From NCBI GenBank assembly GCA_947169185.1, contig CAMVOS010000013.1, positions 1 through 59,763 on the forward strand: a stretch of 59,763 nucleotides of DNA, in the 5' to 3' direction. Of this stretch, positions 8,442 through 16,029 are shown piece by piece. A program made the translations under genes and the position numbers. The notes beneath the pieces are model-generated. The model was not told where the DNA came from. It saw only the letters and a program-made list of their open reading frames with translations, and did not search any database. Each line of letters opens with the position of its first letter. The first letter of the stretch is position 1. This DNA comes from an uncultured Prevotella sp. GTDB lineage: Bacteria; Bacteroidota; Bacteroidia; Bacteroidales; Bacteroidaceae.

Positions 8442-9947
8442 TTATTTGATGTATTCTGCGAAGTCTGTCAGTTTCATGTCGCCCTTGCGCGCCAGCGTGT
8501 CGTGCATGGCGAAGACTGCAGGCAGGTTGTGACGGGTCTGACCCATCTTCGAAATCTTCAGATAGTCCCACAACAGCTGCTTGTAGTCGGGATGTGCACA
8601 GTTCTCGATAATGCACTCAGCACGCTGTGCTGGCGACTTGCCACGAAGGTCGGCAATACCCTGCTCGGTGACAATGATGTTGACGTCGTGCTCGGAAGAG
8701 TCCTGATGGCTGACGAAAGGCACAATCGACGAGATGACGCCACCCTTGGCCACAGAAGGACAAGTGAAGATAGAAAGGTAGGCGTTGCGGATGAAGTCGC
8801 CCGAACCGCCGATACCGTTCATCATCTTCGTTCCGCTGATGTGTGTCGAGTTGACGTTACCATAGAGGTCGGCCTCGATAGCCGTATTGATGGCGATGAC
8901 ACCTAAGCGGCGAATAATCTCAGGCGAGTTCGAAATCTCGCTCTGACGCAGCGTCAGGTGCTGCTTCATATAGTCCATATTGTCGTAAACCTGCATCAGG
9001 CACTCGTTAGACACGGTCAGCGAGCAGGCAGAAGCATCCTTTACTCGTCCGTTGAGCATCATGTCGATGACGGAGTTCTGGATAACCTCGGTATAGATGT
9101 TGAAGTCGGGCACGTGCTTGTCCTCACCCAGTGCACCAAGGATGGCATTAGCCGTAGAGCCCACACCACTCTGCAAGGGCAGGAACTCCTTAGGAATACG
9201 ACCCTTGTGCATCTCCTCGACAAGGAACTCAGCAGTCAGGAAGCCAATCTTATCGGTTACGGGGTCGTTATCCTTGAAAGCACGAGCCTCGTCGGGGATG
9301 TTACACTCGACGACGCCAACAACCTTCTCCTTGGGAATAGAGACGTATGGTGTACCGATGCGGTCGCCAACATGCTCGATGGGTATAGCCTTGCGGTAAG
9401 GGGGATCGAGGGGTTCATACACGTCATGAATGAACTTGGCATTGGGGTTGTGGAACGCGTTAAGCTCGAGAATGACCTTCTTGGCCAGACGGGCAGCCGT
9501 AGGAGAGATACCACCGGCAGCAGTCAGATAGACATGATAGTCGTTGCCTGCCTCTTCGATGTCGCAGACCTCGAGGATAGCCCAGTCCACATCGCCATAG
9601 AAACCATAGCGCAGCTCCTGTGCCATGTGACTTAGGTGCAGATCGTTGTAGGGAATCTCACCCAGATTGACATGCTTGCGGAAATCGGGGTTTGTGGTGT
9701 AAGGGGCACGATAGAGGATAGCCTGTGCGTTAGCCAGGTCGCCGTCTGTGCTCTGTCCTGTCGATGCACCTGTGAAGATGGCCACCTTAAACTCGCGGCC
9801 AGCTTCGTGCTCAGCGACAGCAATCTTTGCTAACTCCTTGGTGGTAGCCTTAGCCACACCTGCAGGCGTGAAACCACTCATGGCGATGTGGTCGCCATTC
9901 TTAATCAGTGCTGCAGCTTCTGCAGCTGTCATACGTGTATAAGCCAT
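8442..9947 (-). CDS. Acetyl-CoA hydrolase/transferase, succinate-type CoA-transferase
   Basis: Class I CoA-transferase of the Cat1/AarC/ScpC group; moves CoA between succinate and acetate or propionate, a step that fits succinate/propionate fermentation in Bacteroidales. 501 residues, the normal length. GVGSTANA at 261-268 and the catalytic glutamate in YTEVIQ (E287) are visible, as is the oxyanion segment GIGGSGDFIRNA near 390. Cytoplasmic, no signal peptide. Monocistronic: own promoter (9999-10030) and 3' hairpin. Acetate versus propionate preference cannot be decided from sequence alone. Confidence 0.93.
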   Translation of the reverse strand: MAYTRMTAAEAAALIKNGDHIAMSGFTPAGVAKATTKELAKIAVAEHEAGREFKVAIFTGASTGQSTDGDLANAQAILYRAPYTTNPDFRKHVNLGEIPYNDLHLSHMAQELRYGFYGDVDWAILEVCDIEEAGNDYHVYLTAAGGISPTAARLAKKVILELNAFHNPNAKFIHDVYEPLDPPYRKAIPIEHVGDRIGTPYVSIPKEKVVGVVECNIPDEARAFKDNDPVTDKIGFLTAEFLVEEMHKGRIPKEFLPLQSGVGSTANAILGALGEDKHVPDFNIYTEVIQNSVIDMMLNGRVKDASACSLTVSNECLMQVYDNMDYMKQHLTLRQSEISNSPEIIRRLGVIAINTAIEADLYGNVNSTHISGTKMMNGIGGSGDFIRNAYLSIFTCPSVAKGGVISSIVPFVSHQDSSEHDVNIIVTEQGIADLRGKSPAQRAECIIENCAHPDYKQLLWDYLKISKMGQTRHNLPAVFAMHDTLARKGDMKLTDFAEYIK

Positions 9948-9951
9948 TTCG

Positions 9952-9987
9952 ATTTACTATTTGACAATTTACTATTTACGATTTGCA
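9952..9987 (-). repeat. 7-nt ATTTACT word array in CoA-transferase leader
   Basis: Plus-strand words ATTTACT, ATTTGAC, (A), ATTTACT, ATTTACG, ATTTGCA with a period of 7 and one extra A. The 11-mer ATTTACTATTT occurs twice (9952 and 9967). It lies between the predicted transcription start and the ATG, so it would form the 5' leader. Confidence 0.75.
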
Positions 9988-9998
9988 AATTTTGCCTG

Positions 9999-10030
9999 CA
10001 AAATTACTGATTTTCAGCCAAACTGCCAAA
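9999..10030 (-). promoter_or_regulatory. Promoter of the CoA-transferase gene
   Basis: On the minus strand: -33 TTTG (10030-10027), 20-nt gap, -7 TAATTTTG (10006-9999), matching the Bacteroidetes TTTG/TAnnTTTG pattern with correct spacing. Leader about 47 nt. Confidence 0.7.
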
Positions 10031-10037
10031 TTATTTA

Positions 10038-10688
10038 TTATAAATATTCAATGAGGACGTCCCAGACGGCTATAATATGGCATAAGGATCCTGCAAGGAC
10101 AAAAAAGTGGAAGACAGAATGCATATAGCGCTTCTGATGCAGCGAATAAAACAGTGCGCCAGTGATATAACAGACTCCTTCGGCAATAATCCACACAACA
10201 GCTGCCGTAGACACGCTGTTTAACAACGGTTTAAACGCTACAAGCACGCTGAGGCCCATACCAATGAAACAGAACGTTTCGAGGTTGGAATGCTCTTTCA
10301 GACGCACAAAACTGACAACAGTTCCCGCAATGGCACACAACCAAACAAAGGAGAACAAGCTCCAGCCCCAATAGCCCTCGGTACGCAATGCTGTCAGAGT
10401 CAAAGGAGAATACGAGCCCGCAATATGCCAATAGATAGCAGCATGGTCCCAACGACGCAAGCGCTCTTTCCATCGGGAGCGACGGGGCAGGGCATGATAG
10501 ACCGTAGAAGCCACATAAGACCCCAGCATACCGAACAAATAAAGGCATACACCAAGACGAGACCAAGGGTCGTCACCACGGAACGCCATCCACAAAAACA
10601 CCACACCGAAGACGACACCCATGACAATGCCACCAGCGTGGCTCCATGAGTTCCATAACTCTTCTTTATGAGTGTATCGAATAGCCAT
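10038..10688 (-). CDS. Hemolysin III / TrhA-type (PAQR-like) membrane protein
   Basis: Seven-helix inner-membrane protein of the hemolysin III/YqfA family, related to eukaryotic PAQR receptors. 216 residues, seven hydrophobic segments. The N-terminal EELWNSWSHAGGIVMG segment with its Ser/His pair, the STVYHAL histidine after the second-third helix, and C-terminal HxxxH-like spacing (SVFHFFVLAGSLCHII) supply the expected metal-ligand residues. The name hemolysin is historical; the physiological role in this group is membrane homeostasis or unknown. Independent gene with its own promoter (10718-10725). Confidence 0.9.
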   Translation of the reverse strand: MAIRYTHKEELWNSWSHAGGIVMGVVFGVVFLWMAFRGDDPWSRLGVCLYLFGMLGSYVASTVYHALPRRSRWKERLRRWDHAAIYWHIAGSYSPLTLTALRTEGYWGWSLFSFVWLCAIAGTVVSFVRLKEHSNLETFCFIGMGLSVLVAFKPLLNSVSTAAVVWIIAEGVCYITGALFYSLHQKRYMHSVFHFFVLAGSLCHIIAVWDVLIEYL

Positions 10689-10717
10689 TTTTAGTCATTT
10701 TTGCCTTAAAGATGGTG

Positions 10718-10725
10718 CAAAGGTA
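10718..10725 (-). promoter_or_regulatory. -7 box, hemolysin III gene
   Basis: Minus strand TACCTTTG followed by C. No clear -33 TTG. Faces the plus-strand promoter at 10768-10775, giving a divergent intergenic region of 117 bp. Confidence 0.6.
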
Positions 10726-10767
10726 CGTTTTTTCTTATAAAAAATGATGTCTTTATATTTTTTTTTG

Positions 10768-10775
10768 TAACTTTG
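10768..10775 (+). promoter_or_regulatory. -7 box of the exported-protein operon (10806-17549)
   Basis: TAACTTTG, 30 nt before the first ATG. The region upstream is a T-run without an obvious -33 TTG. No further -7 box stands out before 17549, which supports one transcript. Confidence 0.6.
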
Positions 10776-10805
10776 TCCCGATAAAATAACTCTTAACAGA
10801 TAAAA

Positions 10806-11669
10806 ATGATGAAAAAAATTGCTTATTACGTCATCGCTGCCACCATCATTGTGATGGCAACATCATGTAACGGAGGTAGTGCCTCTATGAAAGAACAGCT
10901 TGACTCGCTGCAGACAGCCTATGAGCAGCGCAATGCTGACTACGACGAATTAAACGAGTTCCTAGGTGTGATTGCAACAGGCATGGACAGCATTGCCCTT
11001 CAAGAAGGACAACTCCTGAAGAATGACGAGAGTCCCACGCTGACCCGCGACCAGATCAAGAAGAATCTGGAGGCTTACAAGCAGACGTTGGACAACCAGC
11101 GCAAGCAGATTAACACGTTGGAGAAGAAGCTTCAGACAAACCAAAAATATTCCGCTAATCTGAGAAGCATCATCACCACCATGAAACAACAGCTGGCCCA
11201 GAAAGACGAAGAGATTGCCAACCTGCGCAAGCTGGTAGATGACAAGAATGTAGACATCAACCGTCTAAAAGATAATGTAAGCACTCTGAAGCAGCGCAAC
11301 GAGATGCAGGCTGGTCTGATTGTTAGCCAACAGGAGACCATCTTGGCGCAAGATGCCAAGATCAAGACTGCCTACCTCAAGATTGGCACCAAGAAGGAAT
11401 TGAAGGAACAGGGTCTGCTTACAGGTGGAAGTCTTTTCAAGAAATCAAAGGTTGACTTTACAAAGATTGATAAGTCGCTGTTCAAGGCTATTGACAGGTC
11501 AGAGACTACCAAAATTGAGATTCCTGCCAAGGAAGCAAAGCTCATGACGCCACAGCCTTCAGACTCTTATCGCATCGACAAGGTGTATAAAAACAATGTC
11601 CTGACCATCACCAATCCTGAGAAGTTCTGGGGTGTTTCTGACTTTGTAATTATCCAAATTGACGATTAA
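10806..11669 (+). CDS. Coiled-coil lipoprotein, function unknown
   Basis: 287 residues. Type II signal peptide with lipobox MATSC (Cys about residue 21), so periplasm-facing lipoprotein. Residues about 27-190 have heptad-like Leu/Gln/Lys/Glu pattern (LDSLQTAYEQRN, LKQRNEMQAGLIVSQQE) indicating a long alpha-helical coiled coil; the C-terminal 90 residues look like a small globular domain ending WGVSDFVIIQIDD. I do not recognise a named family. First gene of the seven-gene run of exported proteins; it could be a structural or tethering component. 44 nt to the next gene without a terminator. Confidence 0.75.
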   Translation: MMKKIAYYVIAATIIVMATSCNGGSASMKEQLDSLQTAYEQRNADYDELNEFLGVIATGMDSIALQEGQLLKNDESPTLTRDQIKKNLEAYKQTLDNQRKQINTLEKKLQTNQKYSANLRSIITTMKQQLAQKDEEIANLRKLVDDKNVDINRLKDNVSTLKQRNEMQAGLIVSQQETILAQDAKIKTAYLKIGTKKELKEQGLLTGGSLFKKSKVDFTKIDKSLFKAIDRSETTKIEIPAKEAKLMTPQPSDSYRIDKVYKNNVLTITNPEKFWGVSDFVIIQIDD

Positions 11670-11713
11670 TCACTTACGATAAGAACCTACTGATTATTAT
11701 TAACCAACACATC

Positions 11714-13030
11714 ATGAAACAACTATCAATACTCTTCCTGAGCCTGTGCCTCATGTCAAACATAGAGGCACAGGCTCAGGATAGTACGACGCCACCAGCG
11801 GATGTGACTGCCCAGCCCGTCGTCAACAGATATCATGGAACAGGTATCTCTGAAAAGGAGCGCTATCGTCGCAGTTCGCTATGTATCATCATGCTGACTC
11901 ATCATGGTAAGAAGTATGCAACCGAGATGGAACGCGTGTTCCGCAACTTCCCCCTACCCTTGCGCTACAATGAGCATAACATCAGCGACCTTCGCGTCAT
12001 TTCCGTCAAGGGCAAGCAGACAAAAGCCGATATTGACAAACTGGTCAATAACAACGACATAGCCCATAAGATGGTGGGACGCTGGTTCAACCGTGACAGC
12101 GCCGGTTTCATGAACATGGACCTGATTCATGAGCGTGGTGGCTATAGTGCCTCGTACTCTGACTACCAGCGTTCACAGAATACCGTTCGTGGAACAGCCA
12201 TGCTGAGCGATAACGGTATCGAACTGTTGCAAAGCACCTTTGTGCTGGTATGTGATATGGACTATATCGACCAGTCGAAGGGTTCCGGCATCTTTGCTGG
12301 CATCATGGCCGTGGCCAGTGCTGCCGCTGGTGTGGCTGGCGAGGTAAACCGCCAGAAAGGCAACAAGGATGCTGCCAATGAGTGGAAGGCTGCCAGCAAT
12401 CTGGGTATGGCTGGTGCAGAACTCGTGGCAGACATTGGCGGATTCCGCGTCAAGATGCATGCCTACCTCTACAAACTGAAGTGGGACGACAGCATGAAGA
12501 ATGCTATCTATAACGACTATTGGGTGGACACCACGACAGCTGCCGAAGAAGCCGCAGCCCGCAAAGCGAAGTTTGACGGTGCTGGAAAAATTTTCGCCCT
12601 GGAGTATATCGGTGAGTATAAGGAGTCGAGCACGAAGACCATCCTGAAGAGTTGGAAGAACGAAGACGAAGTCATTCTGGACGTCTGCCACCGTTGTGTA
12701 CAGAAAGGTATGCGCGAACTGGCAAAGACGTTCCCTGTTTTCCGTCCTCGTGCACCGTTCTACTTCGAGGACGGTGTGATGTACTCACACATTGGTCGTA
12801 AAGAAGATGTGACAGCAGGTAAGGAATACGAAATTCTGGAACCCTATAAGGACAAAAACGGACAGATATGCTATAAGCGTGTGGCAAAAGCCAAGGCTGG
12901 CACGCCATGGGATAATTACGCCGTTCGTTTTGACCAGTATTTCGACACCACAGCCAAAGGAACGATGTTCACCCCTGGTCATGCGTCAGTAGATCTGCAC
13001 AACCCAGGCCTACAGTTGAGGGAACTGTAA
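11714..13030 (+). CDS. Exported protein of unknown function, 438 aa
   Basis: Signal peptide of Sec type I (MKQLSILFLSLCLMSNIEAQAQ, cleavage near residue 22). No recognised domain. Residues about 50-120 begin YRRSSLCIIMLTHHG and are well ordered in appearance; a Gly/Ala-rich hydrophobic stretch (GIFAGIMAVASAAAGVAG, about residues 194-211) could be a membrane-interacting or amyloid-like segment; the C-terminal part (330-438) is beta-rich. Second gene of the operon with all neighbours exported, so it probably acts in the periplasm or at the outer membrane. Confidence 0.7.
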   Translation: MKQLSILFLSLCLMSNIEAQAQDSTTPPADVTAQPVVNRYHGTGISEKERYRRSSLCIIMLTHHGKKYATEMERVFRNFPLPLRYNEHNISDLRVISVKGKQTKADIDKLVNNNDIAHKMVGRWFNRDSAGFMNMDLIHERGGYSASYSDYQRSQNTVRGTAMLSDNGIELLQSTFVLVCDMDYIDQSKGSGIFAGIMAVASAAAGVAGEVNRQKGNKDAANEWKAASNLGMAGAELVADIGGFRVKMHAYLYKLKWDDSMKNAIYNDYWVDTTTAAEEAAARKAKFDGAGKIFALEYIGEYKESSTKTILKSWKNEDEVILDVCHRCVQKGMRELAKTFPVFRPRAPFYFEDGVMYSHIGRKEDVTAGKEYEILEPYKDKNGQICYKRVAKAKAGTPWDNYAVRFDQYFDTTAKGTMFTPGHASVDLHNPGLQLREL

Positions 13031-13070
13031 TCGAAATGAAGAATTGTAAATTAAAAACCATAAAAAGATT

Positions 13071-13538
13071 ATGAAGAAAGTATTATTATCATTCGTACTC
13101 CTTTTCAGCTGTATGATTGCCAATGCGCAGGAGTATTATGTTAAGAGTGCCGGACAGGGTCAGGGTGGCCGTTATCTGGTAGATGTTACTGTCAATGTAA
13201 AGAAGAAGCTACCCTCAACTGCTGAGGACTTGGTGATGAAATATGCCGTAAAGGGTGTGATATTCCGCGGACTGATGGCCTCTGACGGCTATGGAGAGCA
13301 GAAGCCTCTCGTCAGCGATCCCAATATTGAACAGACGAAGGCTGATTTCTTCCAAGCATTCGATAACGAGGGCAAGTACCGTAACTTTGCATCTATCGTC
13401 AACTCATCGCTGACATCGATGAAGAACAAGAAAACCAAGATGATTGAGACCACCGCCGTGGTGATGGTCGACAAGGAGGCTCTGCAGCACTATCTGGAAG
13501 AGGCTCATGTCATTAAGGGATTCTCTAACCTGTGGTAA
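13071..13538 (+). CDS. Small exported protein, LPP20-like; tandem paralog of next gene
   Basis: 155 residues with a signal peptide (MKKVLLSFVLLFSCMIANAQ). The mature part aligns by eye with the product of 13566-14045: both have a helix entering G-V-x-F-[RK]-G, then AgD/ASD, a P-[LV]-V stretch followed by D-[PA]-N and a DFF/DYFN element, then VMVD/VQVD plus a final helix (KEALQHYL versus RNALKKRM). The arrangement is reminiscent of LPP20/FlgT-type envelope domains, but that assignment is only by appearance. It ends one gene upstream of its paralog, 27 nt away. Confidence 0.7.
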   Translation: MKKVLLSFVLLFSCMIANAQEYYVKSAGQGQGGRYLVDVTVNVKKKLPSTAEDLVMKYAVKGVIFRGLMASDGYGEQKPLVSDPNIEQTKADFFQAFDNEGKYRNFASIVNSSLTSMKNKKTKMIETTAVVMVDKEALQHYLEEAHVIKGFSNLW

Positions 13539-13565
13539 GGAGTTAAAGAAGTTAGGAGAAGAACT

Positions 13566-14045
13566 ATGAAAAAGATAACTATTCTAATGGCAGCTGTAGC
13601 ACTTGTGGTGCTGACCAGTTGCGGTAGCAAGAAGGCTGCTGTTCAGACAGCGTCTTATTTCAACTATACAACAGAATGTCTGGGCAAGCAAGCAGACGGC
13701 ACCCAACTGCTGAAAGTCTACGCCAAGGGTGTGGATCGTGCCGATGCCGTACGTGAGGCCAAGAAGAAGGCCATTGAAGAAGTGCTGTTCAAGGGCATCT
13801 CTGCTGGCGATACCGAGTGTAGTGCCTATCCTGTCGTTGATGCACCTAATGCCCGCCAGAAGTATGAAGACTACTTCAACAAGTTCTTCAAGGACAGCGG
13901 TAACTTCAAGAAGTATGTTGACGAGGTAGACAAAGACCTGCGCAACAGTTTCCAAGGTGCTGGCACACAGACCTGGGGCATCGTGGTACAGGTGGACCGC
14001 AACGCCCTGAAGAAGCGCATGCAGAAAGATAAAATCATCCAGTAA
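13566..14045 (+). CDS. Small lipoprotein, LPP20-like; tandem paralog of previous gene
   Basis: 159 residues; lipobox LTSCGS (Cys about residue 19) makes it the lipid-anchored counterpart of the signal-peptidase-I paralog before it. The helix AVREAKKKAIEEVLFKGI is the kind of Ala-rich helix seen in LPP20/SIMPL-like envelope proteins. Pairing of one lipidated and one soluble paralog suggests the two form a hetero-complex at a membrane (inference). No catalytic motif seen. It is followed by an 8-nt word spacer. Confidence 0.7.
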   Translation: MKKITILMAAVALVVLTSCGSKKAAVQTASYFNYTTECLGKQADGTQLLKVYAKGVDRADAVREAKKKAIEEVLFKGISAGDTECSAYPVVDAPNARQKYEDYFNKFFKDSGNFKKYVDEVDKDLRNSFQGAGTQTWGIVVQVDRNALKKRMQKDKIIQ

Positions 14046-14051
14046 TAATTG

Positions 14052-14075
14052 TCGAGACATCGAAATAACGAAATA
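14052..14075 (+). repeat. 8-nt TCGAAATA word array
   Basis: TCGAGACA (14052), TCGAAATA (14060), ACGAAATA (14068): period 8, same family as the array before ftsZ (6905-6936). It lies 10-33 nt upstream of the next ATG. Confidence 0.75.
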
Positions 14076-14084
14076 ATTAGAATT

Positions 14085-15032
14085 ATGAAACGCATACTTA
14101 CAATTGCTATCGCCCTGCTGGCTATCACAGGTAGCGCATGGGCACAGAAAGCGATGACACCACCTCATGTGATGGTAGTGCCTGACATGATATATTGCAA
14201 GACGAATGGTTATATACGCCAGACCACCCGAGAGGGTGTCACAGAGACCGGACCCGACTACGAGAAGGCCATGAGCGAAGATCCCACACTGCACAGCGTG
14301 CTGGTTCAGGTGGCTCAGCTGATTAGTGACCGCAATCCGGACATCGTGATTGTAGACCTTCTGGAAGCTATCAAGGCTGCCAACGAAGATGAACTGATGG
14401 CAGCAGCCAATGGTGGCGAACAGTATGAGAGTATGGAGGAGTCTATCATCCGTAATTCGGAGGCAGACATCCTGATTAAGGTACAGTATGACATGCTGAA
14501 AAATGGTCCTCAGTATCAGGTGACGTACACCATTACTGGTACAGACGCTTATACAAACCGTATGTTTGCGCCTATCGAAGGTATGGGTGCTCCCAGCACA
14601 TCGGCCAATCCCGTCGTACTGCTGCGTGAGGCTGTCTATCAGAACATGGACGCCTTCCTGACTAAGGTGCTCCAATACTATCAGGGCATGGTGACCAAGG
14701 GCCGTATGGTGGCTTTTGACATCAAGATAGCAGAGTCGGCTGGTCTCAGCATGAACAGCAAGGTTGGCGATATCACACTGCGTGAATTTATCGAGGACTT
14801 CATGTTCGACAACTCTGTTGAAGGTAACGGTACAGAGCGTGTCAAGAGTGGTGCTACCTTCATGCAGTATCAGGGTGTGTATATCCCCCTCATCTCTACC
14901 ATCCGTGGTCGTCAGCGCAAGCAGGGTGCCAAGGATGTTGCCCAGAAACTGGTCAACGAGCTCAGTGCCAAAGGCGTCAATGCCGAATTCAAGGTTCGTG
15001 GCCTGGGTAAGGTGAACCTATATATTAAATAA
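14085..15032 (+). CDS. Exported protein of the DUF6175-like type
   Basis: 315 residues from the ATG at 14085; an upstream TTG extension (14049) would be encoded by repeat words and lacks a signal peptide, so it is rejected. Signal peptide MKRILTIAIALLAITGSAWAQ. The mature protein opens PPHVMVVPDMIYCKTNG and contains LVQVAQLISDRNPDIVIVDLLEAI, a CsgG/LpoB-like alternation of helix and strand. It matches what I remember as a Bacteroidetes family DUF6175, which I cannot verify here. The pattern ADILIKVQYDM... in mid-protein also fits such OM-associated nucleating proteins. Function unknown. Confidence 0.72.
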   Translation: MKRILTIAIALLAITGSAWAQKAMTPPHVMVVPDMIYCKTNGYIRQTTREGVTETGPDYEKAMSEDPTLHSVLVQVAQLISDRNPDIVIVDLLEAIKAANEDELMAAANGGEQYESMEESIIRNSEADILIKVQYDMLKNGPQYQVTYTITGTDAYTNRMFAPIEGMGAPSTSANPVVLLREAVYQNMDAFLTKVLQYYQGMVTKGRMVAFDIKIAESAGLSMNSKVGDITLREFIEDFMFDNSVEGNGTERVKSGATFMQYQGVYIPLISTIRGRQRKQGAKDVAQKLVNELSAKGVNAEFKVRGLGKVNLYIK

Positions 15033-15037
15033 ATAAG

Positions 15038-15058
15038 GTAAGAAGTAAGAAGTGAGAG
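15038..15058 (+). repeat. 7-nt GTAAGAA word array
   Basis: GTAAGAA (15038), GTAAGAA (15045), GTGAGAG (15052). Provides the purine-rich leader 9 nt before the ATG at 15067. Confidence 0.8.
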
Positions 15059-15066
15059 ACAAGAGT

Positions 15067-16029
15067 ATGAAGAAGATTGTATTGACATGGGCGCTACTGG
15101 CGCTCTCTGCATTGGGCATTCATGCACAAGCCCAGTGTGAGTTTCCGTTGACGATTGTCATACCAGATCAGACCATCGACTTATCTCCCATGGCCAAGTC
15201 GCAACTGACATCGAAACTGCGTCAGGCAGTGACACTAAACGGTATGGCTGGTGGTACACGCTACTCTAACTTCTGCATTGTGGCTTATCTTGTAGAGACA
15301 TCAAAGCATATGACTGGCGGATTACGCCCATTGGTGGCTGTTACCACAAGTCTGGAGCTGTATGTCGCAAACACACGTACTGGCGACAAGTTTGGCAGCA
15401 CGTATATCAACCTCAGTGGAGCTGGCCAAAATGACAAAACGGCTTATATGGCATCTATCAGTAGCCTGAATCCGCAAAACACGGCATTACAGAGTTTCAT
15501 GAAGGCTACGAAGAAGAAGATTGTTGCCTACTACGATGGCCAGACCAATAACATCATCCGTCAGGCTAAGTCGTACTGTACCAAGCAGGACTTCGAACAG
15601 GCAATGTACCTGCTCACCTCCATCCCCACCTGCATCAACAACTATGATGACGTGGAGGCGGCTATCCTTTCTACCTTCCAGACCTATGTAGACCAAGACT
15701 GCACAGCCAAAATCAACAAGGCCCGTCAGGCATGGAATGCCTCACAGGACCGTGAGGGCGCCAAAATTGCCGGAGCCTATCTGGCTGCTATCAATCCTGC
15801 AGCTCAGTGTTTCGCTGATGCCGAGGAGCTGGCAGACGAGATTCATGAGCGTATTGGCGAGGAATGGGAATGGGCCAAGGACATGAAGGAGTTCGGCAAG
15901 GAGATGGCTCGCAGTCAGGTAGAACTGGAAAAGATGCGCATCGAGGCTGCTCGTGCTATTGGTGAGGCATACGCTGAGAACCAGCCAGACATTACGATTA
16001 ACCAGAATTTTTTTAGCGCAGAAGAGTAA
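15067..16029 (+). CDS. Exported CsgG/LpoB-like protein with C-terminal helix
   Basis: 320 residues from the ATG at 15067; a GTG at 15052 lies inside the word array and adds only five residues before the signal peptide, so it is not used. Signal peptide ends near HAQA. N-terminal half has the LTSKLRQAVTLNGM ... FCIVAYLV pattern of proteins that assemble on the outer membrane (CsgG/LpoB superfamily by appearance). The second half has the repeat-like helices QDFEQAMYLLTSIP and ends in a charged Glu/Lys/Arg helix. Its stop overlaps the next start (TAATG), so translation of the two is coupled. Confidence 0.72.
   Translation: MKKIVLTWALLALSALGIHAQAQCEFPLTIVIPDQTIDLSPMAKSQLTSKLRQAVTLNGMAGGTRYSNFCIVAYLVETSKHMTGGLRPLVAVTTSLELYVANTRTGDKFGSTYINLSGAGQNDKTAYMASISSLNPQNTALQSFMKATKKKIVAYYDGQTNNIIRQAKSYCTKQDFEQAMYLLTSIPTCINNYDDVEAAILSTFQTYVDQDCTAKINKARQAWNASQDREGAKIAGAYLAAINPAAQCFADAEELADEIHERIGEEWEWAKDMKEFGKEMARSQVELEKMRIEAARAIGEAYAENQPDITINQNFFSAEE

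Noticed and set aside
13584..14675. 363-residue minus-strand ORF opposite the LPP20-like genes
   Set aside because: Lies antisense to genes with signal peptides, lipobox and paralogy; its His/Cys/Leu-rich product is typical of antisense translation.
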